This document shows, one piece after another, positions 1 to 7,531 of a stretch of 22,148 nucleotides of DNA. Location: positions 1 through 22,148 of the forward strand of contig JBJEFI010000003.1 of NCBI GenBank assembly GCA_051873875.1, given 5' to 3'. The notes below the pieces were generated by a model, which ran no database searches, was not told the DNA's origin, and was given only the letters and a program-made list of their open reading frames with translations. How positions within the stretch are numbered: the first letter of the stretch is position 1; each line of letters opens with the position of its first letter. A program made the position numbers and the translations under genes. Origin of the DNA: JBJEFI01 sp051873875 (GTDB lineage: Bacteria > Bacillota > Bacilli > Bacillales > Bacillaceae_G).

Positions 1-566
1 TTCAATATTCAGACACAGGTTTTTGTATTATACAACTTTTGATAGAAGATGTTACTGGAAAACCGTTTGAAGAAGTAGTGAATGAACATATTTTTCAACC
101 ATTACACATGGAAAATAGCACATTTGAACTTCCAACATCAGAAACAGCTAAAAAGAATTTCGCTTGTGGCCATAATAAAGTTGGAGAATTAGTAAATGAA
201 AAATATGTTATTTACCCATATTCTGCGGCTGCTGGGTTATGGACTACACCTTCAGATTTAGCACTTTTAGTAATTGAATTAATGAATGCCATAAAAGGGA
301 AAAGTAAACTTGAGGTTTCATCAAGTAAAGCAATTAAATTAATACATCCTCAAGGTTGCAAGGAGTGGACTGGGTTAGGTGTTTTCTTAGATAAAAACGA
401 CAAGGGAATTGAAATTTCATCACTCGGTTGGGGTGTTGGTTATCAATGTATGATGGTAGCATCCCCTTATTTAGAAACAGGGTTAGTTATTATGACAAAT
501 ACGGATTTAGGTGTTCATCAATTAGAAGGTATTATTGGTGAAATCTACAATGCGTATTCTTTTTAA
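1..566 (+). CDS. Serine beta-lactamase-like hydrolase, C-terminal part (5' end outside window)
   Basis: The frame is open from the window edge to TAA at 564-566 (about 187 residues), so the start lies upstream. The first visible residues read QYSDTGFCIIQ. This fits the Y-S-N/D motif of class C beta-lactamase/penicillin-binding-like serine hydrolases, followed by the usual helix (IEDVTGKPFEEVV). Near the C-terminus, GWGVGYQCMMVASP then GLVIMTNTD matches the closing strands of the fold, although the family's HxG/KTG position reads GWG. The SxxK nucleophile motif would be upstream and cannot be seen. Substrate is unknown: relatives include esterases, D-aminopeptidases and beta-lactamases. No signal peptide can be assessed. 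A terminator follows at once, so this is the last gene of its unit. Confidence 0.8.
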   Translation, partial: QYSDTGFCIIQLLIEDVTGKPFEEVVNEHIFQPLHMENSTFELPTSETAKKNFACGHNKVGELVNEKYVIYPYSAAAGLWTTPSDLALLVIELMNAIKGKSKLEVSSSKAIKLIHPQGCKEWTGLGVFLDKNDKGIEISSLGWGVGYQCMMVASPYLETGLVIMTNTDLGVHQLEGIIGEIYNAYSF

Positions 567-575
567 ATAGCGGTT

Positions 576-618
576 ATAAAAAAACAGCTTATCTCTTTGA
601 TGAGACGGCTGTTTTTAT
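576..618 (+). terminator. Intrinsic terminator after the hydrolase gene
   Basis: Arms AAAAACAGC (580-588) and GCTGTTTTT (608-616) pair perfectly. A further TCTC/GAGA pairing lies inside the loop, and the hairpin ends in a T-run. Confidence 0.8.
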
Positions 619-843
619 AGCTCTGACGAAAAAATACAGTAATGTTATTTGAGTTTGACAAGCACTAAGCAGCATTTGATTTGGTTATTTTTTCTAACTT
701 TGTTGAAGAATGTTGGTGAAAATCCATATAAACAGAACCTGTTAAAAGAAAGGTGAGTAAATACAGTTGTTATAACGAATGAATGAAATAAATGGATTTG
801 AAGAAAACTATTTGTATTAGATGCCGCAACAGGGGGCTTTTTT

Positions 844-1818
844 ATGAAATTTACCATTTGTTTGTTTCTTTTTCTTTTTATACCAATTCATACAATGGCT
901 TCAACGCTTACTGATATGCAAATATATGAAAAGAGAATGGAGCTTTATAAAAAGTATGAGAAAAAAAGCGGGATTCCGTGGTATGAGTTAGCAGCAGTTG
1001 ATCAATATGAACGGAATATTAGAAGTGTTCGCTCTGATATTCCAGATAAACAAGAAGGTGTAATTGGTATTTATATTCCAAAGGAAAGTTGGTTTGGTCC
1101 ACTTTATAATGAATTACTTACAGAGAAATCCTTTATTATTCAAATGTTTGGTGGATATGGTAGAGATGGTGATGGTGATGGAATAGCCAATCAAAATAAC
1201 GATGAAGACATATTGGCAACTTTTATTTACCAATATGGAATTTTTAATGTCGATAAAAATAAATATGAAATAGATTATTCTTCTCTATATACCAGAGAAG
1301 AGAGTCGGCGTATCGTTAAAAATTACACGAGAATTTATAAAAAATATAATCGTCTTAATTTAAGTAAACACGTTTTTCCGGTTCCGATTAATTCTAATCA
1401 TTCCATTAAGGCTTCATTTGGTGCACTTCGTGGCTATGGAGGCAGACGTATTCATGAAGGAGTAGATATTTTTGCTCCCCATGGATTGCCGGTACGTTCC
1501 ATCACCTATGGGATTGTAGAAACGAAGGGGTGGAATAACTTTGGTGGATGGCGAATAGGAATTAGGGATTTATATAATAATTATCATTACTATGCCCATT
1601 TAGGTGGTTTTATGAAAGGGGTTAACGAAGGAGACATTGTTGAGCCAGGGACGATTTTAGGCTACGTTGGTAATTCGGGTTACGGTAACCCAGGAACAGT
1701 TGGTAAATTCCCACCCCATTTACATTATGGTATATATAAAGATAATGGGAAAACAGAGTGGTCATTTGACCCATATTATTTTTTAATAAGGTGGAAACAA
1801 GAAGAAAAGGCTAATTGA
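844..1818 (+). CDS. lytH: M23 family metallopeptidase, LytH-like (L-Ala-D-Glu endopeptidase)
   Basis: This 324-residue protein has an N-terminal signal or anchor segment (residues 3-20), a helical domain (about 21-175) and a C-terminal LytM/M23 peptidase domain (about 176-318). The zinc motif is complete: HEGVD gives H204 and D208, YAHL gives H252, and HLH gives H292/H294. The N-terminal domain contains a Ca-loop-like acidic stretch (DGDGDGIANQNND, about 108-120). Size and architecture fit B. subtilis LytH (YunA), a sporulation enzyme that leaves single L-Ala side chains in cortex peptidoglycan; I make that match from memory of the family. A purine-rich GGGGG at 831-835 precedes the ATG. No recognisable sigma-K promoter was found in the 277-base upstream gap, which otherwise shows only the previous terminator. 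A generic LytM hydrolase is the alternative. Confidence 0.75.
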   Translation: MKFTICLFLFLFIPIHTMASTLTDMQIYEKRMELYKKYEKKSGIPWYELAAVDQYERNIRSVRSDIPDKQEGVIGIYIPKESWFGPLYNELLTEKSFIIQMFGGYGRDGDGDGIANQNNDEDILATFIYQYGIFNVDKNKYEIDYSSLYTREESRRIVKNYTRIYKKYNRLNLSKHVFPVPINSNHSIKASFGALRGYGGRRIHEGVDIFAPHGLPVRSITYGIVETKGWNNFGGWRIGIRDLYNNYHYYAHLGGFMKGVNEGDIVEPGTILGYVGNSGYGNPGTVGKFPPHLHYGIYKDNGKTEWSFDPYYFLIRWKQEEKAN

Positions 1819-1820
1819 GA

Positions 1821-1877
1821 AGCAGACACTTTAGCTATAAAAGGTAAGTTTTTTATAGCTAAACGTAGTCTGTTTTT
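1821..1877 (+). terminator. Intrinsic terminator after lytH-like gene
   Basis: The 13-bp perfect arms at 1830-1842 and 1851-1863 are flanked by a second CAGAC/GTCTG pairing (1823-1827 with 1868-1872). A T-rich run follows. Confidence 0.85.
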
Positions 1878-1924
1878 ATTTTTTGTTCGATAAGAAGATT
1901 CCAAAAAATAATATTCTAAATTAT

Positions 1925-1953
1925 TTGAAAAAAGTGAATATTCATGTTGAAAT
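1925..1953 (+). promoter_or_regulatory. Candidate promoter of lytS-lytT with a palindrome in the spacer
   Basis: TTGAAA (1925-1930) and TGAAAT (1948-1953) are separated by 17 bases; the -10 match is only 4/6. The spacer holds a 10-bp perfect palindrome, TGAATATTCA (1935-1944), which could be an operator. This rests on pattern only. Confidence 0.35.
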
Positions 1954-1988
1954 AGAAATATAAAAATGAGGTGAAGGTGAGGAGACTA

Positions 1989-3560
1989 ATGCTTTACATT
2001 CATTTATTGGAACGAGTAGGGTTTATCATTATATTAGCGTATATTGTTATGCAATTTCGTTTTATGAGAACGTCTATGGACTATAATAGAACATTTAAAA
2101 ATCAGTTATTGTTTATTCTCATTTTTGGGTGTTTTGCAATTATTGGAACAAATACAGGGGTAAAAGTTGGTTCTATTACAGAATGGCAAGTACCATTAAT
2201 TAGTAGTGTAGAGGAGAATCAAGCGATTGCGAATGCTCGGACAATGGGAATTGTATTAGCAGGATTATTAGGAGGAGTAGTTCCTGCCTTATGGGTTGGA
2301 TTAATAGCAGCTATTCACCGCCTAATGATAGGTGGTTTTTTGGCACCGCCTATCTTTTTTGCAATTATTATTCAAAGTATTGTAGCAGGCTTGTTAAAAA
2401 AATGGATTGATAAAAATGAAGGTACGAAGCAATTTAATCTTCAAGTATTTTTAATTGGATTGTTAGTAGAAGCCATTCAAATGATTGTCGTGTATATCCT
2501 AATGCTTCATAATGAAGAAGCAATTTCGATTGTAAAAAAAGTAGCCTTGCCTCAAATCCTTGCCAATGGTGTTGGAGTGGTGGTCTTTTTTCAGTTAAAT
2601 AGTTTAATAAAAGAAATGGAGAATCAAAAAATAGCGGATTATACAATTCGGGCATTTAGTATTGCTAGACACACATTGCCTCAATGGTCAAAAAATTTTG
2701 ATGAAAGTATTAAAGCCGTATCCAGTATTTTGTTTGTAGAAATGAAAGCAGTGGGTGTACGTTTTTTAACAAATGGAATTGAATCTGAAAAAATTGGAGA
2801 TAAAACAAAATTTGTAGCATTCCTTCCATTTGAAATGAAGGAGCAGGTTGTAAGTGAATTTCAGTTATTTTATAAAACCAATCAAGAAGCTGTTTTAGCA
2901 CAAAAGGTAATTGAAAATGGTTTGAAGGATTTGCTGCTTCAGCAAGTTGCTTTTATTGAAATTAATAAGCAGAAGCACTTAATTCGAGAAGCGGAGTTAA
3001 GGTCTTTACGTGCTCAAATGAATCCACATTTTTTATTTAATATGCTAAATACAATTAAATCACTAATTCGAACGAACCCACCTTCAGCAAGAGAGCTTAT
3101 TACAAAATTAGCTACTTATTTAAGAAGTACAATCTCTTCGTATAATGAATTAATATCCATTAAAGAAGAGATGAAAAATGTGTATCTTTATTTAGATTTA
3201 ATTAAAGCAAGAATGGGAGAGCGAATTAGGATTGTTGAAAATATTGACGAACGAGCGTTGAAGCAGCTTATACCACCTTTTTCAATTCAACCATTAGTAG
3301 AAAATGCTATTCAACACGGATTGCAGCATAAAGTAGCAAACGGAGAAGTAAGGATATCGATTTGGGTAGAGGAAAGAGGCGTTCGTATTCAAGTAGATGA
3401 TAATGGGATTTGGCATGAGAAATCAGAGGATGAATCAGAAGGAATTGCGTTAAAAAACATACAAGAACGATTGCGTTATTATTTTAATCATACAAATTTT
3501 AATGTACAAACATCAGCTGAAGGAACATCCGTATCTTTCTATGTGGGAGGACTGAAATAA
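1989..3560 (+). CDS. lytS: LytS-family sensor histidine kinase
   Basis: From ATG 1989 the product has 523 residues. The first 200 or so form the multi-spanning 5TM-LYT sensor region, beginning MLYIHLLERVGFIIILAY. A GAF-like linker follows, then the His_kinase domain with H347 in QMNPHFLFN, and a HATPase domain with N439 in VENAIQHG, the VDDNG box and a final GIALKNIQERL. GTG 1971 would extend the frame by six residues. ATG 1989 is preferred because GGTGAGGAG lies just upstream and the family usually starts MLxxLLERVG. Only one base separates it from lytT. In B. subtilis LytST responds to pyruvate and drives pftAB; the E. coli relative BtsS senses pyruvate. Here the adjacent target is a cstA-type transporter, so pyruvate or a related carbon signal is the likely ligand (inference). 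Confidence 0.92.
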   Translation: MLYIHLLERVGFIIILAYIVMQFRFMRTSMDYNRTFKNQLLFILIFGCFAIIGTNTGVKVGSITEWQVPLISSVEENQAIANARTMGIVLAGLLGGVVPALWVGLIAAIHRLMIGGFLAPPIFFAIIIQSIVAGLLKKWIDKNEGTKQFNLQVFLIGLLVEAIQMIVVYILMLHNEEAISIVKKVALPQILANGVGVVVFFQLNSLIKEMENQKIADYTIRAFSIARHTLPQWSKNFDESIKAVSSILFVEMKAVGVRFLTNGIESEKIGDKTKFVAFLPFEMKEQVVSEFQLFYKTNQEAVLAQKVIENGLKDLLLQQVAFIEINKQKHLIREAELRSLRAQMNPHFLFNMLNTIKSLIRTNPPSARELITKLATYLRSTISSYNELISIKEEMKNVYLYLDLIKARMGERIRIVENIDERALKQLIPPFSIQPLVENAIQHGLQHKVANGEVRISIWVEERGVRIQVDDNGIWHEKSEDESEGIALKNIQERLRYYFNHTNFNVQTSAEGTSVSFYVGGLK

Positions 3561-3561
3561 A

Positions 3562-4272
3562 ATGAAAATAATGATTGTAGATGATGAGAAACCATCTCGT
3601 GATGAAATGCGCTACGTACTCGAAAATAGTGGACAAGCCATTTCAGTTATTGAAGCGGACTGTGGCTATGAAGCATTAAGAAAAATTCAAGAGGAAAAGC
3701 CGGCGGTTGTCTTTTTGGATATTAATTTGCCGGATTTAACGGGTCTACAAGTTGTAGAGCTTTTAGGAAAAGAAAGAGAAAATATAACGATCATTTTCGT
3801 GACAGCCTATGATCAATATGCGATTGAAGCCTTTCGATTAAGGGCATACCATTATTTATTAAAACCATTTCACGATGAGGATATTTTAACAATTTTACTT
3901 GCAATAAAAAGAGAGCAAAAAACGAAAGTTATGACAGAAGGAAAATTAGCTTTGGAAGTAGATGACCGGATAGTTTATGTAAATCCGAAAGAAATCCTTT
4001 ATATTACGAAGAAAAAAGACGATAAAAAAGTGTGTATTTTAACAAAATCAGGTGCTTATGAATGCACAATTACCTTAGTAGAATTAGAGCAAAAATTAGA
4101 AGCCTATTGTTTTCAAAGGGTACACAAAAGTATTTTAGTGAATACTACTTATATTCAAGAATTACATCCGTTTTTTAATGGTGCTTATAATGTGTATCTT
4201 CAAGATGTGAAAGAACCAATTCCTGTAAGCCGTAATTATGTAAAAAAATTAAGAGGAAAGTTAGAAATTTGA
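3562..4272 (+). CDS. lytT: LytTR-family response regulator (LytT/LytR)
   Basis: This 236-residue response regulator has an N-terminal receiver domain (about 1-120) with the acidic pocket D7/D8, phospho-acceptor D53 in FLDINLPDLTG, T81 and K101 (LLKPF). A C-terminal LytTR DNA-binding domain (about 135-236) ends in the typical HKSILVNTTYIQEL and VPVSRNY elements. It starts one base after the lytS stop and is surely co-transcribed with it as its cognate regulator. LytTR regulators bind short direct repeats upstream of their targets. The 119-base gap to cstA contains such repeats and no terminator, so cstA is the obvious target, either by read-through or through its own activated promoter. It could equally be called LytR. 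Confidence 0.92.
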   Translation: MKIMIVDDEKPSRDEMRYVLENSGQAISVIEADCGYEALRKIQEEKPAVVFLDINLPDLTGLQVVELLGKERENITIIFVTAYDQYAIEAFRLRAYHYLLKPFHDEDILTILLAIKREQKTKVMTEGKLALEVDDRIVYVNPKEILYITKKKDDKKVCILTKSGAYECTITLVELEQKLEAYCFQRVHKSILVNTTYIQELHPFFNGAYNVYLQDVKEPIPVSRNYVKKLRGKLEI

Positions 4273-4278
4273 CCTTTT

Positions 4279-4339
4279 AGACCAAGGTTCCTACATGATA
4301 GCGCTTAAAATGAACATGTCAGACTAAAAAAGACTAAAT
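4279..4339 (+). promoter_or_regulatory. AGACTAAA direct repeats, candidate LytT binding sites upstream of cstA
   Basis: AGACTAAAA (4321-4329) and AGACTAAAT (4331-4339) are spaced exactly 10 bp. A weaker copy, AGACCAAGG (4279-4287), lies 42 bp upstream, four helical turns away. The last copy covers the poor -35 position of the candidate cstA promoter, as expected for an activator site. The spacing differs from the about 21-bp period typical of LytTR sites, so assignment to LytT is inference. Confidence 0.4.
4295..4310 (+). promoter_or_regulatory. cre-like site (CcpA) upstream of cstA
   Basis: ATGATAGCGCTTAAAA matches the consensus WTGNAANCGNWWNCAW at all but two constrained positions and has the AGCGCTT core. 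Carbon catabolite control of a carbon starvation/pyruvate transporter would be sensible. Confidence 0.45.
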
Positions 4340-4360
4340 TATCAGAAAACTTTGTACAAT
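4332..4360 (+). promoter_or_regulatory. Candidate activated promoter of cstA
   Basis: TACAAT (4355-4360) is a good -10. The -35 position 17 bases upstream (4332-4337, GACTAA) does not resemble TTGACA. A promoter of this kind usually needs an activator, and the AGACTAAA repeats sit at and just upstream of the -35. Confidence 0.45.
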
Positions 4361-4364
4361 AAGT

Positions 4365-4381
4365 CTTACAACAGTTGTAAG
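4365..4381 (+). repeat. Palindrome at the cstA transcription start/ribosome site
   Basis: CTTACAAC (4365-4372) and GTTGTAAG (4374-4381) are perfect 8-bp arms around a single A. They overlap the predicted start point and run into the AAGGAG ribosome site of cstA. It could be an operator or a small 5' mRNA hairpin; no T-run follows, so it is not a terminator. Confidence 0.55.
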
Positions 4382-4391
4382 GAGTGAAGGT

Positions 4392-6467
4392 ATGAAGAAA
4401 CTTAAATCAATTTTATTGTGGGGGTTAATTTCTGTCGTAGGCGCAGCATGTTTTGGTGTTCTTGCGCTACATAACGGAGAAACAATTAATGCCATTTGGT
4501 TAGTAGTTGCGGCTTTATGTGTGTATGCAATTGGTTATCGCTTTTATAGTAAGTTTATTGCTTATAAAGTTTTTGAATTAGATAATCAACGTAAAACACC
4601 TGCTGAAGTGAATAATGATGGAAAAGATTTTGTTCCTACGAACAAATGGGTTTTATTTGGTCATCATTTTGCGGCTATCGCAGGAGCTGGTCCGCTTGTA
4701 GGTCCAATTCTAGCATCACAAATGGGGTATTTACCTGGTGCACTTTGGATTGTAGTTGGGGTAGTGTTAGCGGGAGCAGTACAAGATTTTATTATTTTAT
4801 TTGCCTCAACAAGACGTAATGGTAAGTCATTAGGTGAAATGATTAAAGATGAATTAGGAACAGTAACCGGTACAATTGCTATGATTGGTATTTTAGGTAT
4901 TATGATTATTTTATTAGCAGTTCTTGGTTTAGTAGTTGTAAAAGCATTAGTTGGCAGTCCTTGGGGAATGTTTACGATTGCTGCAACAATTCCGATTGCC
5001 GTGTTAATGGGTGTGTATATGCGATATATTCGTCCAGGACGAGTTGCAGAAGGGTCAATCTTAGGGTTTATATTGTTAATGGCATCAATTATTGGTGGAC
5101 AATACGTAGCAGAAAGCGCCACATTAGCGCCATTGTTTACATTTAAAGGTGAAACAATTGCCATTATGTTAATTGTATACGGTTTCATTGCTTCTGTATT
5201 ACCAGTTTGGGTTTTATTAGCACCACGTGATTATTTAAGTACATTCTTAAAAATTGGAACAATTGTTGGTTTAGCAGCTGGTATCATTATTGTAGCACCA
5301 GATTTACAAATGCCAGCAGTTACACAATTTGTTAATGGAACTGGTCCAGTATTTTCTGGAAACTTATTCCCATTCTTATTTATTACCATTGCCTGTGGGG
5401 CCATTTCAGGTTTCCATTCATTAGTTTCTTCAGGTACAACACCGAAGATGATTGAGAGAGAAGGTCATGCGCGTCCAATTGGATATGGTGCAATGATTAT
5501 GGAATCTTTCGTTGCCATTATGGCGTTAGTAGCGGCTTGTATATTAACACCAGGTATCTATTTTGCGATTAATAGTCCAGCGGCTCTTATTGGAACAGAT
5601 GCTGTGAATGCAGCTCAAGTTATTACGAATATGGGCTTCACAGTAACACCAGAGCAAATTACTGGTATTGCAAAAGATGTTGGAGAATCAACTGTTTTAT
5701 CACGTACAGGTGGCGCGCCAACATTAGCAATTGGTATGAGCGTTATTTTATCTAGCGTAATTGGTGGAAAAGCATTGATGGCATTTTGGTATCACTTTGC
5801 AATTTTATTTGAAGCGTTGTTCATTTTAACAACGATTGATGCTGGAACACGTGTTGGACGTTTTATGATTCAAGATTTATTTGGACTTGTATACAAACCG
5901 TTTGGAAAAACAGATTCATTAATTCCAAATATTTTAGCTACTCTCCTTTGTGTGGCAGGTTGGGGGTATTTCTTATACCAAGGGGTAGTCGATCCATTAG
6001 GTGGAATTAACACATTATGGCCACTATTCGGTATCTCAAACCAAATGCTTGCAGGTATTGCTCTTTTACTTGGTACAACAATTCTATTTAAAATGGGCAA
6101 ACAAAAGTATGCATGGGTTGTTTTAATTCCAACAGTATTCGTACTAGTTACAACCATGACAGCAGGATATCAAAAGCTTTTCCATACAGATCCAAAAGTA
6201 GGTTTTATCGCTCATGCTCAAGTGTTTGAAAAAGCATTAGATGAAGGCAAAGTGTTAGCACCTGCCAAAGATGTGGGAGAAATGAAGACAGTTATTATGA
6301 ATGATTATATTGACGCTGTCTTATGTGGAATCTTCATGCTTGTCGTAATTGTAGTTTTAATTTCATCAATCCGCATTTGGATTAAAGTACTTCAAGGTCA
6401 TAAGTTGAAATTACACGAAAGTCCTTATATAAAGCGTGGTGCTGAGGATGTGGAAAAATATGCTTAA
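4392..6467 (+). CDS. cstA: CstA-family transporter (carbon starvation protein, probable pyruvate or peptide importer)
   Basis: The 691-residue polytopic membrane protein has the family signature near the N-terminus: TNKWVLFGHHFAAIAGAGP, then LVGPILASQMGYLPG and DFIILFASTRRNGKSLGEM. Later come SGFHSLVSSGTTPK, GGAPTLAIGMS and FWYHFAILFEALFILTTIDAGTR, all typical of CstA/BtsT. Length fits the family (about 690-720). A strong AAGGAG site sits 7 bases before ATG. In enterobacteria CstA and BtsT take up pyruvate; older work links CstA to peptide use. Direct placement after lytST supports a signal-regulated nutrient uptake role here. The following small gene overlaps its end by 8 bases. Confidence 0.93.
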   Translation: MKKLKSILLWGLISVVGAACFGVLALHNGETINAIWLVVAALCVYAIGYRFYSKFIAYKVFELDNQRKTPAEVNNDGKDFVPTNKWVLFGHHFAAIAGAGPLVGPILASQMGYLPGALWIVVGVVLAGAVQDFIILFASTRRNGKSLGEMIKDELGTVTGTIAMIGILGIMIILLAVLGLVVVKALVGSPWGMFTIAATIPIAVLMGVYMRYIRPGRVAEGSILGFILLMASIIGGQYVAESATLAPLFTFKGETIAIMLIVYGFIASVLPVWVLLAPRDYLSTFLKIGTIVGLAAGIIIVAPDLQMPAVTQFVNGTGPVFSGNLFPFLFITIACGAISGFHSLVSSGTTPKMIEREGHARPIGYGAMIMESFVAIMALVAACILTPGIYFAINSPAALIGTDAVNAAQVITNMGFTVTPEQITGIAKDVGESTVLSRTGGAPTLAIGMSVILSSVIGGKALMAFWYHFAILFEALFILTTIDAGTRVGRFMIQDLFGLVYKPFGKTDSLIPNILATLLCVAGWGYFLYQGVVDPLGGINTLWPLFGISNQMLAGIALLLGTTILFKMGKQKYAWVVLIPTVFVLVTTMTAGYQKLFHTDPKVGFIAHAQVFEKALDEGKVLAPAKDVGEMKTVIMNDYIDAVLCGIFMLVVIVVLISSIRIWIKVLQGHKLKLHESPYIKRGAEDVEKYA

Positions 6468-6663
6468 AAAATTACGTAAAGCCTTTGAACAACGGAATGT
6501 CTTTCTTGATTTACTTGTCGGTGTTCCTAGTTATGAAAAATATGTAGAGCATATGAAGTCTCACCATCCAGAAGAACCGGTTAAATCTCGAAAAGAATTT
6601 TTCTGTCAAGCGCAGGAAGAACGTTATAATGCCAAGGGTGGAAAGGTTTCACGTTGCTGTTAA
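6460..6663 (+). CDS. YbdD/YjiX (DUF466) small CstA-associated protein
   Basis: From ATG 6460 the product has 67 residues, close to E. coli YbdD (65). It carries the family core PSYEKYVEHMKSHHPEEPV, then SRKEFF and the terminal KGGKVSRCC, which matches the GGARCC ending of YbdD. In enterobacteria this family is encoded directly behind cstA or btsT and YbdD is reported to assist CstA transport. ATG 6460 overlaps the cstA stop by 8 bases, suggesting translational coupling. GAGG (6444-6447) lies 12 bases upstream, rather far. ATG 6448 or GTG 6436 in the same frame are alternatives with poorer sites. The terminal Cys pair is conspicuous and may bind metal or form a disulphide; that is inference. 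Confidence 0.88.
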   Translation: MLKKLRKAFEQRNVFLDLLVGVPSYEKYVEHMKSHHPEEPVKSRKEFFCQAQEERYNAKGGKVSRCC

Positions 6664-6673
6664 TAAAAGAGTG

Positions 6674-6705
6674 AAAAAAGCTAATTCATTAGATTAGCTT
6701 TTTTC
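6674..6705 (+). terminator. Intrinsic terminator ending the lytST-cstA block
   Basis: AAAAAAGCTAAT (6674-6685) pairs perfectly with ATTAGCTTTTTT (6693-6704) around a 7-base loop. Confidence 0.88.
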
Positions 6706-6805
6706 TTTTAAATATTAACTTTTTTAATATAATTATTTGTTTTCTTTTCTATGAAAAAAAGGTATGATTATCTCAATATAAATGAAGAATGAGGAGTAAA
6801 TAATT

Positions 6806-7405
6806 ATGTTGAAAAAAATGACGTGGGGAGAACGCTTGAGTGTTCTATATGCTATTTTTATGATGGGAATAGCATGCTTGTTAATTATGAATGGGGAGAA
6901 ACCATTTAAAATAACTGTGGCCATCTTATCAATTCCTACTGCTTTTGTGCCTTTATTAGTCCAAAAAATGTGGAAGAAAAAATTTGATAGTACACTATTA
7001 ATCTGGTATATCATCTTTTTGTTTGGGTCTCAATTTTTAGGAACGGTAATGCGTTTTTATAAACTTGTATACTGGGATATGCTTATGCACGCTTTAGCTG
7101 GTGTATTATTAGGTTTTGTTGGGATTGAATTATTAAAGCGAATTACAACACCAGATTTATTATCGCAATTGTCATCTGCACACGTTTTTTGGTTTGTAAA
7201 AGGTGTTGGTGTATTTGGTGGAGCAATGTGGGAAGTATATGAATTTACTACGGATCAACTTTTAGGTACTACGATGCAAGGGAAGGGAAATCCTGACACA
7301 ATGACCGATTTAATATTTGATTTATTAGGTTCATATCTTGTTGCAAGATGGTATGCAAAAAAACATGAAAAACAAAAAAGTGAATTAGCATTGAGCTACA
7401 ATTAA
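6806..7405 (+). CDS. DUF2238-like (YjdF-type) integral membrane protein
   Basis: This 199-residue protein has about five to six hydrophobic segments (roughly 13-28, 35-50, 63-80, 88-108 and 128-140 plus a weak C-terminal one). Family-like conserved motifs are YWDMLMHALAG, GGAMWEVYEF and GNPDTMTDLIFDLLGS, where WD, H, WE, E and DTMTDL are the hallmark residues of DUF2238 membrane proteins. Function is unknown in the family. GAGGAG sits 9 bases before the ATG. It is flanked by a terminator upstream and an independent promoter downstream, so it is probably monocistronic. I see no clear promoter and no good terminator; a short AT hairpin (7409-7428) lacks a T-run. Confidence 0.75.
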   Translation: MLKKMTWGERLSVLYAIFMMGIACLLIMNGEKPFKITVAILSIPTAFVPLLVQKMWKKKFDSTLLIWYIIFLFGSQFLGTVMRFYKLVYWDMLMHALAGVLLGFVGIELLKRITTPDLLSQLSSAHVFWFVKGVGVFGGAMWEVYEFTTDQLLGTTMQGKGNPDTMTDLIFDLLGSYLVARWYAKKHEKQKSELALSYN

Positions 7406-7463
7406 AGTTATTTTATTACTATAAAATAGGGCAAAAGGAATAAAGTAGCGGATGTTTTATACA

Positions 7464-7492
7464 TTGATATTTTAGGTTTTTTTCGATAAAAT
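7464..7492 (+). promoter_or_regulatory. Sigma-A-type promoter of the VanY-like gene
   Basis: TTGATA (7464-7469), a 17-base spacer and TAAAAT (7487-7492) place the start point near 7499, about 33 bases before the TTG start codon. Confidence 0.6.
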
Positions 7493-7531
7493 AAACAATA
7501 GTGCTTAGTTCGTACAGGGAGTGGAATACAG

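Noticed and set aside
655..660. Perfect TTGACA upstream of the lytH-like gene
   Set aside because: The sequence 16-18 bases downstream does not resemble TATAAT, and it is about 185 bases from the start codon.
645..857. Minus-strand frame of 70 codons in the gap before the lytH-like gene
   Set aside because: No ribosome site, low-complexity composition, and it overlaps the start of a well-supported gene.
4664..5188. Long minus-strand reading frame within cstA
   Set aside because: It is a shadow of the clearly coding CstA frame, with no ribosome site and no recognisable protein.
7409..7428. Hairpin after the DUF2238-like gene as a terminator
   Set aside because: The stem is entirely A-T and is not followed by a T-run.
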